From Muribaculaceae bacterium (GTDB taxonomy: Bacteria; Bacteroidota; Bacteroidia; Bacteroidales; Muribaculaceae): DNA of 48,886 bases. Of the stretch, positions 1-8,446 are shown piece by piece. Each line of letters opens with the position of its first letter. Positions within the stretch are counted from its first letter, which is position 1. The position numbers and the translations under genes are program-made. The DNA lies in the NCBI GenBank assembly GCA_017619355.1, contig JAFZSO010000002.1, positions 1 to 48,886 of the forward strand, read 5' to 3'. The notes beneath the pieces were generated by a model. The model was not told the DNA's origin, searched no databases, and saw only the letters and a program-made list of their open reading frames with translations.

Positions 1-274
1 AGAGCTTTCCGGTGCAGCAATGCACACAAGAAGAAACAAGAAGTGATGGAAACGGAGACGGAAACATTCAGAAACAGGAACGGAAACGGAAGTCAGTCAG
101 TCACGAGCAGGCGCACAGCCGCCGGCCTTGCCGGTCTGTTGCGAAGTATTGCTTGAAGGCTTTGATAAGGCGGAGAAGTCCGCGTGTAGCGTTCCCTTGT
201 CATCGTGTCTCGAGGCATCACCGGCGGCCGCCCTCCGTGGAGGGGACAGGCTCAGGCCGGATTCAGAGAGACTA
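1..274 (+). other. 23S-5S rRNA spacer (possible last bases of 23S at the left edge)
   Basis: No protein gene is supported here. The first bases (AGAGCTTTCC) resemble the 3' end of a Bacteroidales 23S rRNA, so the window probably opens at the 23S terminus; this is an inference from position. The rest is a long spacer before 5S with no tRNA. It contains a purine-rich stretch with the direct repeat GGAAACGGA at 48-56 and 82-90. It also has a GC-rich inverted pair, GCCGCCGG at 118-125 and CCGGCGGC at 221-228, which could form the processing stem separating 23S from 5S. Open frames on both strands here are fortuitous. Confidence 0.5.
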
Positions 275-380
<106 letters not shown>

Positions 381-383
381 TAA

Positions 384-414
384 GAGAGGAGTCAGCAATG
401 GCTCCTCTTTTTTT
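384..414 (+). terminator. Rho-independent terminator of the rRNA operon
   Basis: AGAGGAG at 385-391 pairs with CTCCTCT at 402-408 and is followed by an uninterrupted T run to 414. It lies directly after 5S. Confidence 0.85.
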
Positions 415-538
415 GTGATTCTAGATTTTCTAGCCTTTCTAGCCTAACTAGTTTTACAGGTTTATGATTTTATAGACAGCGTGCATTGTGTGCTCTGAGT
501 AGTTGGGGTTGAGTTGAAGAATGTGCTGTTAACTATTT

Positions 539-570
539 TTTGGATAATTGGGAAAAAAGTGATATATTTG
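539..570 (+). promoter_or_regulatory. Bacteroidetes-type promoter for the BspA-like array
   Basis: A -33 TTTG at 539-542 and a -7 TATATTTG at 563-570 are separated by exactly 20 bp, matching the Bacteroidetes sigma consensus. Predicted transcription start is near 577, giving a leader of about 30 nt before the ATG at 608. It is the only clear promoter before the first of four closely packed genes. Confidence 0.75.
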
Positions 571-607
571 CAGATTAACTATACCTGTAATTATAAAAAT
601 AAATAAC

Positions 608-2878
608 ATGAAAAAGATAATATTGTTGCTGACGAGTGTTGTGGTTGCAATGTCGTTGCAAGCCGAAACATTTACTGTGGGCGACTTGAAGTATATGACT
701 GAAGGTGGCAACACGGTGCGTTGCACTGGATTTGCCAACGAGAACTCAACAGCAACATCGGTATATGTTCCTGGCTATATTGTATACAATGGCACTACTT
801 ATCATGTGGAAACCATTGGAAACTATGCTTTCAGGCACAATCAGTATTTGAAGACGGCACGCATTGGCTATGGTGTGAAGTCACTGCTTGCCGAGGTGTT
901 CTATGACACGCCTAATCTTAAAGAGGTGTATCTGTCAAGTTCTGTCAATGCTTTGTATCGCGGTTGTTTCGGTATGCCCACTTCGTCGAAATACTTCACT
1001 ACGGTAGCTTGGGCCATTCAGGAGTATCCTGGCGATGGCGTGAACTATGACTCCAATACGGGAGAATGGAAAGGCGTGGATGCGTCGGCATTTGGAAATG
1101 CACTTGGCAATACAACGCTCTACCTGTCGACCTATGCGGCCCGCAACAATTCGTTCATAAAGACAACATGGGCAACAAGTAATTTCTATAATGTTTTGCA
1201 GGATGGCTCGAAGGCCTATGACTTTGCCGACAGCTCCTGGGGAGTCACCTATATCGTGAGCACACCCAAGACGGGCGATGTTCAATCAAGTACCACCGAT
1301 TATACTGGAAAAGTAACTATTGTGGGATTACTGCCAGACAAGACCGAGTTGCTTTTGCAGAACAATGTGCAAGATGCACTCAATTACCAGTATGGCACAG
1401 CTGTTTTGCGTTATATTGTGGCGGAGGTTGCCGATTATGCTTTTAATGCCAACCCCCGCATTACAAAAGTGAGTGTGAACAATGTGAGCACTTGCATTGA
1501 GCGCATTGGCAGGAGTGCCTTCGACGGTTGCATCAATATGACTTTACTCTCAGTGGGCGCTTCAACTATTGAGGAGCGCGCCTTCTATAATACGGGAATC
1601 ATGGTGGCTTCGATGAACGAAGGAACTGTGACTGTGGGCAAGGATGCATTTGGGTCTTGCTCAAAACTGTATCAGCTGAACATCCCATCGACAGTGACAG
1701 AACTGAATCAGGATTACTTTTGGACGCTGCCCAGCATGCGGTACTATAAAGTAGGAACCGGCAATGCCAAGTACAGCAGTGACAGTAATGGCATTCTCTA
1801 TGACGGGGACAAGTTGACGCTTTATCACTGTCCGCCCAAAATCTCAAGTTCTTCCACATTGCTCAGCAACCTGCCTTCAACTCTCATTCGCGTCGAGAAG
1901 CACGCCTTCCATCAGTACAATGGAGTGGGCGTTATCATACCTTATGGCACTATAATACTTGGTGACTCGGCTTTCTGTGGATCCGTTATCGAGTATGTGA
2001 AAATCCCCAGTACAATAACAATTGAGGGTTCACGACATTTCAGGGACTGTAACAATCTGCAAGAGATGAATATGGCGATGTTAACGCCTTATCGTCAGAC
2101 CCTTGGTAATTTCTTTACATACCCCTTCCCGTCGGGTTTCCATGCTCGTGTCCCGACCTATGCACTTGGCGACTATCAGAATACAATTCCCTGGATGCAG
2201 ATGGACGAAGGTATGCTGACCGATGGCGGTTATGATGTGGTGTGGAATTTGGGAGGTAATAATGGGCTCACTGTGGGGTCTATCCTTAATATCAAAACCA
2301 AGGAGGCCATGATTACACGCGTTAACGAGGATTATCGAGATCGCCACACCGAGACGCTTGTGAAGGGCAATGTGGTCATCACTCCCGAACTCACTTATAA
2401 CAGCAACACCTTTACTGTAAAAAGGATTTGCGACCAGGCCTTTATGAATGCGTCAGAGCTCACCGGCATAACCATTCCAGAGTCGGTGACTGAGATAGGT
2501 TCACAGGCTTTCTATAATTGCACCGGACTGGGTGAGATTCACACACAAATCACCAATCCCGCTCATGCTCCACTGGGCAACAATGTATTTTATGGCGTGC
2601 CCAAAACCATCTGCAAGCTGTTTGTGCCCCGAGGCACGCTCCAGCTCTACAAGAATGCCGCTCAGTGGAAGGACTTCCTGAACATTGAGGAAGAGGGTGG
2701 TCTGAAGGGTGATGTGAACGGCGACGGCAAGGTGAACGTGAGCGATGTGACCGCGCTGGTGAACATGATTCTGGGCGTTATTCCCAAGGACTTCACCCGT
2801 GGCGATGTGAACGGCGATGGCAACATTAACGTGAGCGACGTGACCGCCTTAATTAACCTGATATTAGGAACAAATTAA
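608..2878 (+). CDS. BspA-like leucine-rich repeat (LRR_5) exported protein with C-terminal dockerin
   Basis: A 756-residue predicted surface or secreted protein. Residues 1-19 are a Sec signal peptide (MKKIILLLTSVVVAMSLQA). The body consists of LRR_5/BspA-type repeats, recognisable by recurring I..YAF, L..V..P.S and A.F..C motifs. A linker motif near the end (NPA...YGVPK..CKL.VP.G..Q.YK..AQWKDFLNI) is shared with the gene at 8447. Residues 701-756 (from 2708) form a dockerin type I pair: two 12-residue calcium loops, DVNGDGKVNVSD and DVNGDGNINVSD, each followed by VTAL(V/I)N. The second loop differs from the other family members. BspA-family proteins are associated with adhesion; the partner of this dockerin is unknown. 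It is the first gene of a four-gene run, 15 bp before the next. Confidence 0.88.
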   Translation: MKKIILLLTSVVVAMSLQAETFTVGDLKYMTEGGNTVRCTGFANENSTATSVYVPGYIVYNGTTYHVETIGNYAFRHNQYLKTARIGYGVKSLLAEVFYDTPNLKEVYLSSSVNALYRGCFGMPTSSKYFTTVAWAIQEYPGDGVNYDSNTGEWKGVDASAFGNALGNTTLYLSTYAARNNSFIKTTWATSNFYNVLQDGSKAYDFADSSWGVTYIVSTPKTGDVQSSTTDYTGKVTIVGLLPDKTELLLQNNVQDALNYQYGTAVLRYIVAEVADYAFNANPRITKVSVNNVSTCIERIGRSAFDGCINMTLLSVGASTIEERAFYNTGIMVASMNEGTVTVGKDAFGSCSKLYQLNIPSTVTELNQDYFWTLPSMRYYKVGTGNAKYSSDSNGILYDGDKLTLYHCPPKISSSSTLLSNLPSTLIRVEKHAFHQYNGVGVIIPYGTIILGDSAFCGSVIEYVKIPSTITIEGSRHFRDCNNLQEMNMAMLTPYRQTLGNFFTYPFPSGFHARVPTYALGDYQNTIPWMQMDEGMLTDGGYDVVWNLGGNNGLTVGSILNIKTKEAMITRVNEDYRDRHTETLVKGNVVITPELTYNSNTFTVKRICDQAFMNASELTGITIPESVTEIGSQAFYNCTGLGEIHTQITNPAHAPLGNNVFYGVPKTICKLFVPRGTLQLYKNAAQWKDFLNIEEEGGLKGDVNGDGKVNVSDVTALVNMILGVIPKDFTRGDVNGDGNINVSDVTALINLILGTN

Positions 2879-2893
2879 TAAAAACATATTTTT

Positions 2894-5851
2894 ATGAAAA
2901 ATCTTCTTTACATCATTACTGCAATCATTGCCCTCCTGCCTCAGGTGGCTTTTGGCTATGATTTTGAAAAGGACAATGTGTGCTACCGTGTGACGGGCAC
3001 GAACACTGTCAAAGTAACTTGGAAAAACAATTCCGCGCCACGCTACAGCTACAGTTCGGCAACTGCCATCACCATTCCCAAAACGGTCACTTACAACGGC
3101 ACAACCTATAATGTGACGGGCATCGACAACAATGCCTTTGAGGGTACTGCCAACCTGACCAAAGTGACCATGGTTACTAACGATTACATGAAAAAAATAG
3201 GTAATGAAGCTTTCAAGAACTGTACTGGACTGAATTCGGTTGATCTCTATGTCGACTCTATTGGCGACAGGGCCTTTTACGGTTGCACGAATCTGTTAAC
3301 GGTTGACATGGAAGATTACGCTCGCATTGTGGGTGTTAGTGCTTTTAATGGCTGCACTGCACTCACACGCGTCATCATGCCTCGAAACAACAACCTCACC
3401 ATAGGTAATGGCGCCTTTTATGGCTGCAATTTCCTGAGCCGTGTCGATGTCGCCAGCATACACCGGTGGCTCTACGGCTACTATGGCAATGGAACGAGCA
3501 ACCCGCTTTACAGTGGTGCTCACCTTTATATCAACAACCAGGAAGTGACCAGCGTAACCATTCCCGACGAAATCACCAGCATCCATGCGTATACTTTCTC
3601 CAATTTCAAGCACCTGAAGAGCGTGCAGATGCACAATGCAATGACTCAAATCGAGACCAGAGCTTTCAACGGATGCACCGGACTGACAACTGTGAATTTG
3701 GGAACTTCGATCAACAAAATTGGAGAGTATGCTTTTTATGGCTGCACAGGCCTTACCGGCATTACCATCCCCAACTCGGTCAACATCATTGACGAGTATG
3801 CCTTTGGGAATTGTACCGGTCTCACTGGCATCAGCATCAATGCTGCTACAATTGGAAATCATGTTTTTGATCAATGCCCTTCACTAAAAACCGTCACGCT
3901 GGGTAACGGTGTGAAGAATATCAAGGATTACGCCTTCTGGAAGTGCGGCAACCTTCAGAACATAACCATTCCCAATTCGGTCACTGAAATAGGCGCCCAG
4001 GCCTTTGCATACTGCAGCAAGATGACATCGGTGACAATGGGTAACTCGGTGACAAAAATCGGCAATGCCGCATTTCTTGCCGACAGTGCCCTGACGCAGG
4101 TCAAAATCACCGATGTTGCCGCATGGTGCAATATTGAGTATGGAGGTTATAATACCACCGCCAACCCGCTCTTTTATGCCAAACGCCTCTATGTAAACAA
4201 CGTGTCGGCCGACAATCTTGTGGTGCCTGAAGGTGTGGTGAAAATCAAGGAAGGCACCTTTGTGAACTGCACCAACCTGCGCAACATCACCTTCCCCAGC
4301 ACGCTCACTGAGATAGGCGTGCAGGCATTCATGGGATGCGTTAACCTGACCGATTTCACCTTGCCTGAATCTATGAAAGCAATTCACATTGATGCCTTTA
4401 GTGACTGTGCAAGTCTCACATGCGTGAGCATTCCTGCTGCTGTGAATCATGTGGGCGATCGCGCATTTATCAATTGTACGGGTCTAAAAAGATTGGGAAT
4501 AGGAAGCGGTGTGACTCTGATGGGTGGCACGGCATTCAAAAACTGCAGTGCGCTCGAATACATCTGCACCGACATACAGAACTTGTCCAACCTCACCATG
4601 CGCGGCGGCGTGTTCACTGGAGTCAACACATCCACATGCAAGCTCAAAGTTCCCCGTGGCATGGTCGAAGCCTACACGCAGGCCGACCAGTGGAATGACT
4701 TCCTCAACATCGGGGAGAATCTGACGAAACTCAACGGACTCTACTACAGTGTGAATGGCAGCAATATTAACACCGCCTCGCTCGTGCCCGAGAACACGAC
4801 AGGCACCGGCTACTCCTCGCTCAAGGGAAACATCATTGTGCCCGAGACGGTGACCATTGACGGTTATCAGCTGTCGGTGAATAGCATCAGTTCCAAGGCA
4901 TTCTACATGTGCCCCAATATCACCTCGGTCACTCTGCCCACATCGCTCACACGCATTTATACCTATGCGTTCTATAAATGCCAGGCATTGAAGACGGTGA
5001 ACATTCCAGCCAATGTTAAAAACATGGGATCTTATAGCTTTGCCGATTGCACCGCACTGGGAGCCATCTATAGCCAGATTGCTGATCCCACTGCAGTCAC
5101 GCTCGGGACCAAGGTGTTCAGAAACCTGCCAACCGGCACCACCGTGCTCCATGTCCCCGCTGGTTCGCTTAGCGCTTATAACGCCGCCGACCAATGGAAA
5201 GATATACAGAACAAGGTGGAGGGCTACACCTTTGTGGAAGGCGGTCTGTACTATAACGTGAATCTCGATAACATCAGCACCCTGGAAGTGACTTATCAGA
5301 ACCAGTTCGGTGCCCACTACGACAACTTGACTGGTGACTTGGATATTCCCGAGAAAGTGAATCATTACGGCTTGGAACACACCTTGACTGTAATAGGTCA
5401 GGCCTTTGCTCAGTGCACGGGCATCACCTCGGTGACCATTCCTGCCACCATCAAACTGTTCAAGCGTTCGGCCTTCGACGGCTGCACAGGACTCAGAGCC
5501 ATCCATTCCAGAATTCAAGACCCCACGGCTGTGGAATACAGGAGCCCAAGCCTTACATTCAGTGGCGTGCCTAAAGACTTGTGCACGCTCTATGTGCCCA
5601 TTGGAACCAAGAATGTGTATCAGGTAACAGTTCCGTGGAAAGACTTCCAGAACATTGTTGAGGAAGCAGGAAACCTGAAGGGCGATGTGAACGGTGACGG
5701 CAAAGTGAATGTAAGCGATGTGACCGCTCTTGTGAATATGATTCTGGGCGTTATTCCCAAAGATGAGGCCCGCGCCGATGTGAACGGCGACGGCAAAGTG
5801 AATGTTTCCGATGTCACCGCCCTCATTAACATCATCCTTGGCGTCAGTTAA
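2894..5851 (+). CDS. Large BspA-like LRR_5 exported protein with C-terminal dockerin
   Basis: A 985-residue exported protein. The signal peptide covers about residues 1-21 (hydrophobic LLYIITAIIALLPQVAFG). At least three concatenated LRR_5 blocks follow. Each ends in a linker containing (V)P.G....Y.....W.D.QNI; the linkers fall near 4558-4710, 5065-5212 and 5500-5660. Two of these restart with a GLYY(S/N)VN module, suggesting the gene grew by fusing whole units. Residues 930-985 (from 5681) are a dockerin with two perfect loops, both DVNGDGKVNVSD. The start ATG at 2894 lies 15 bp after the previous stop with no promoter between, so it is probably co-transcribed. Likely a surface adhesin or glycan/protein-binding protein by family; ligand unknown. 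Confidence 0.88.
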   Translation: MKNLLYIITAIIALLPQVAFGYDFEKDNVCYRVTGTNTVKVTWKNNSAPRYSYSSATAITIPKTVTYNGTTYNVTGIDNNAFEGTANLTKVTMVTNDYMKKIGNEAFKNCTGLNSVDLYVDSIGDRAFYGCTNLLTVDMEDYARIVGVSAFNGCTALTRVIMPRNNNLTIGNGAFYGCNFLSRVDVASIHRWLYGYYGNGTSNPLYSGAHLYINNQEVTSVTIPDEITSIHAYTFSNFKHLKSVQMHNAMTQIETRAFNGCTGLTTVNLGTSINKIGEYAFYGCTGLTGITIPNSVNIIDEYAFGNCTGLTGISINAATIGNHVFDQCPSLKTVTLGNGVKNIKDYAFWKCGNLQNITIPNSVTEIGAQAFAYCSKMTSVTMGNSVTKIGNAAFLADSALTQVKITDVAAWCNIEYGGYNTTANPLFYAKRLYVNNVSADNLVVPEGVVKIKEGTFVNCTNLRNITFPSTLTEIGVQAFMGCVNLTDFTLPESMKAIHIDAFSDCASLTCVSIPAAVNHVGDRAFINCTGLKRLGIGSGVTLMGGTAFKNCSALEYICTDIQNLSNLTMRGGVFTGVNTSTCKLKVPRGMVEAYTQADQWNDFLNIGENLTKLNGLYYSVNGSNINTASLVPENTTGTGYSSLKGNIIVPETVTIDGYQLSVNSISSKAFYMCPNITSVTLPTSLTRIYTYAFYKCQALKTVNIPANVKNMGSYSFADCTALGAIYSQIADPTAVTLGTKVFRNLPTGTTVLHVPAGSLSAYNAADQWKDIQNKVEGYTFVEGGLYYNVNLDNISTLEVTYQNQFGAHYDNLTGDLDIPEKVNHYGLEHTLTVIGQAFAQCTGITSVTIPATIKLFKRSAFDGCTGLRAIHSRIQDPTAVEYRSPSLTFSGVPKDLCTLYVPIGTKNVYQVTVPWKDFQNIVEEAGNLKGDVNGDGKVNVSDVTALVNMILGVIPKDEARADVNGDGKVNVSDVTALINIILGVS

Positions 5852-5876
5852 GCAACAATAGAATAACTACACCTAT

Positions 5877-8411
5877 ATGAGAAAGAAACTTTTACTGTCA
5901 TTCGTTTGTGCCCTTGTGAGCGTACTCAGCGCCACAGCGCAGGAGACTTATGCCGTATATACTTCGAGCAGCCAGACGCTCACCTTCTACTACGACACGC
6001 AGCGTGCCACACGACCGGGAACAACTTATGACCTTAATGTCACTGGAACTCTTCCTGCATGGTATGAGCTAAGAAATGATATCGTCGATGTTGAATTTGA
6101 CCCCAGTTTTGCCGGTGCTCGCCCCATTACCACCTATCACTGGTTCGGAAGTATGAAAAACCTCACGACCATTACTGGCATGAACTACCTCAACACCAGT
6201 GAAGTGACAAAAATGGGAAGCATGTTCTCAGATTGCTCCCGCCTCACGACCCTGGACCTGTCGAGTTTCAACACCAGCAAGGTGACCGATATGAGCTTCA
6301 TGTTCTATAAATGCGCGAGACTGAAAACCATTTATGTCAGTAGCGCTTGGAATACCGATGCCGTGACGGAATCGACCGATATACTGAAGGGATGTTTCGA
6401 TCTCAGGGGCGGGAAGAACACAGCCTATAATGACAGCCACACCGACATAAGTTATGCGCATATCGACGAAGGTCCCAGCAACCCCGGTTATTTCACTGAG
6501 GCCCTGCATGCGCCCTATGTTGTGTTCACAACTGGGAATTCCACGCTCACCTACTACTGCGATGGTGACCGGTGGATCCGCACAGGATTGATCTTTGACT
6601 TGAACGAGGACGACGCAACTCCCGAATGGATCCTTACCCGTGTGCCGATAGGCGGCAGTAATGTAAGTCTCTATAATCTCGTCATAAATGTGGTTTTCGA
6701 CGCCTCGTTTTCCGAAGCACGACCGACGAACACTTACCGGTGGTTCAAGAGCATGGGCAGCTTGACGACTGTCAAGGGCCTCTATAACCTGAACACAAGC
6801 AAGACAACCAGCATGAGAGAGATGTTTTACTCTTGCACCAACCTGACGACGCTTGACCTCAGCGGGTTCAGCACCCCCACGGTGACTGACATGCAAATGA
6901 TGTTCTACAACTGCAACAAACTGGTTACCATCTATGCGGGCGACAGCTGGAATACCGAAGCCGTAACGCGCTCTACCGATATGTTCAAGGCCTGTCAGGC
7001 ACTGGTGGGAGGCCAAGGCACCACCTACGACAGCAACCATGTCGACAAGGCTTATGCCCATATCGACGGTGGCCCCGGCAATCCGGGCTACTTCACCGTT
7101 GCACAGGCGCAGCCCTACTGCATATATAACGAGACCAACAAGCAGCTCACATTCTACTACGACAACCTGCGTGCTTCTCGCCCAGGAATCACCTACGACC
7201 TGAACACATGGGAGAATGAGCCCTTGTGGTTAGAGAAAAAAGAGAGTATCACCGGTGTGGTCATTCATCCATCGTTTCATGATGCGAGGCCCACAAGCAC
7301 TTATGGCTGGTTTGCAGTCATGCCCAGGCTCACAGCAATTTTCGGACTGGAGAACCTCAACACCAGCGAAGTGACTAACATGGGTGCCATGTTCATGAAC
7401 AGTGTGGGTTTAACAACGCTTGACCTCAGCTGCTTCAATACTGCAAAGGTGAGGAGCACCATGGCGATGTTCATGGGATGCAGCAACCTGACAACCATTT
7501 ATGTGGGAGAAGGTTGGAACACCGATGCGGTGACCAATTCGTCGGCGATGTTCAATGGGTGCAATAGTCTTACAGGTGGCCAGGGCACGACCTACGATGC
7601 CAGCCATACCGACAAGGCTTATGCCCATATCGACGGTGGCCCCGGCAACCCAGGCTACTTCACTGCAGCCACTAAAAAAGCCTATGCCAAATACACCGAG
7701 GAGAACACGACGCTCACATTCTACTGCGACGACCAGTATGCGACACGCCCGGGCGGTTACTACAATATGCCTACACTTATCCCCGAGTGGATGGAGTTGG
7801 GAGGCAAAATTACCCATGTGGTCTTTGATCCATCGTTTGCCCAGGCCCGTCCCACGATGGTCTTTGGCTGGTTTGCATTGATGGAAAACCTTAAAAAAAT
7901 TACCGGCTTGGAGCATTTCAACACCAGTGAAGTGACTGTTATGGCCGGCGTGTTTGCAGGCTGCACCAGTCTGACCACCCTTGACCTGAGCAGTTTCAAC
8001 ACTGTAAAGGTGCAGGCCATGAACGAGATGTTCTCAGGCTGCACCAGCCTGAAGACTGTGTATGTGGGTGAGGGCTGGACCACTGATGGCGTGGTACAGT
8101 CTGATAATATGTTCAACGCCTGCACACAAATCAAGGGTAGCCAAGGCACCACCTACGACGCCAACCACATCGACAAGACCTATGCCCATATCGACGGCGG
8201 CCCCGGCAATCCTGGCTATTTTACCGAGAAACCAGCCTTCCTGCGCGGCGATGTGAATGGCGACGGTAAGGTGAACGTGAGCGATGTGACTGCGTTGATT
8301 AACATGATTCTGGGCGTTATTCTCAAAGATGAGGCCCGTGCCGACATAAATGGTGACGGCAAAGTGAATGTTTCCGATGTCACCGCCTTAATCAATATAA
8401 TTCTTTCGTAA
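5877..8411 (+). CDS. BspA-family DUF285-type repeat exported protein with dockerin
   Basis: An 844-residue exported protein of a different BspA branch from its neighbours. The signal peptide ends near residue 21 (SVLSATAQ). Four homologous units of about 190 residues follow (DNA near 5945-6504, 6505-7106, 7107-7674, 7675-8226). Each runs from a TFYYD..RATRPG-like opening through ARPT.TY.WF, LNTS.VT.M..MF..C..LTTLDLS.FNT and YVG..WNTDAVT, to a closing AHIDGGPGNPGYFT motif. The LNTS..V..M..MF pattern is the DUF285 (BspA_LRR) signature. Residues 791-844 (from 8247) are the dockerin; the second loop reads DINGDGKVNVSD. The stop directly follows INIILS, without the final GxS of the other copies. 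It is 25 bp from the preceding gene and probably in the same operon. Confidence 0.88.
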   Translation: MRKKLLLSFVCALVSVLSATAQETYAVYTSSSQTLTFYYDTQRATRPGTTYDLNVTGTLPAWYELRNDIVDVEFDPSFAGARPITTYHWFGSMKNLTTITGMNYLNTSEVTKMGSMFSDCSRLTTLDLSSFNTSKVTDMSFMFYKCARLKTIYVSSAWNTDAVTESTDILKGCFDLRGGKNTAYNDSHTDISYAHIDEGPSNPGYFTEALHAPYVVFTTGNSTLTYYCDGDRWIRTGLIFDLNEDDATPEWILTRVPIGGSNVSLYNLVINVVFDASFSEARPTNTYRWFKSMGSLTTVKGLYNLNTSKTTSMREMFYSCTNLTTLDLSGFSTPTVTDMQMMFYNCNKLVTIYAGDSWNTEAVTRSTDMFKACQALVGGQGTTYDSNHVDKAYAHIDGGPGNPGYFTVAQAQPYCIYNETNKQLTFYYDNLRASRPGITYDLNTWENEPLWLEKKESITGVVIHPSFHDARPTSTYGWFAVMPRLTAIFGLENLNTSEVTNMGAMFMNSVGLTTLDLSCFNTAKVRSTMAMFMGCSNLTTIYVGEGWNTDAVTNSSAMFNGCNSLTGGQGTTYDASHTDKAYAHIDGGPGNPGYFTAATKKAYAKYTEENTTLTFYCDDQYATRPGGYYNMPTLIPEWMELGGKITHVVFDPSFAQARPTMVFGWFALMENLKKITGLEHFNTSEVTVMAGVFAGCTSLTTLDLSSFNTVKVQAMNEMFSGCTSLKTVYVGEGWTTDGVVQSDNMFNACTQIKGSQGTTYDANHIDKTYAHIDGGPGNPGYFTEKPAFLRGDVNGDGKVNVSDVTALINMILGVILKDEARADINGDGKVNVSDVTALINIILS

Positions 8412-8446
8412 ATATCTATTTTCTAACATAATAAGTAAAATATGTG

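Noticed and set aside
4484-5518. A 344-codon open frame on the minus strand inside the second BspA gene
   Set aside because: It is antisense to a clear coding gene with signal peptide and repeats; long antisense frames are common opposite repetitive LRR genes and it shows no domain.
6228-7061. A 277-codon minus frame inside the third BspA gene
   Set aside because: Antisense shadow of the DUF285 repeats; its own apparent repeats mirror the sense repeats.
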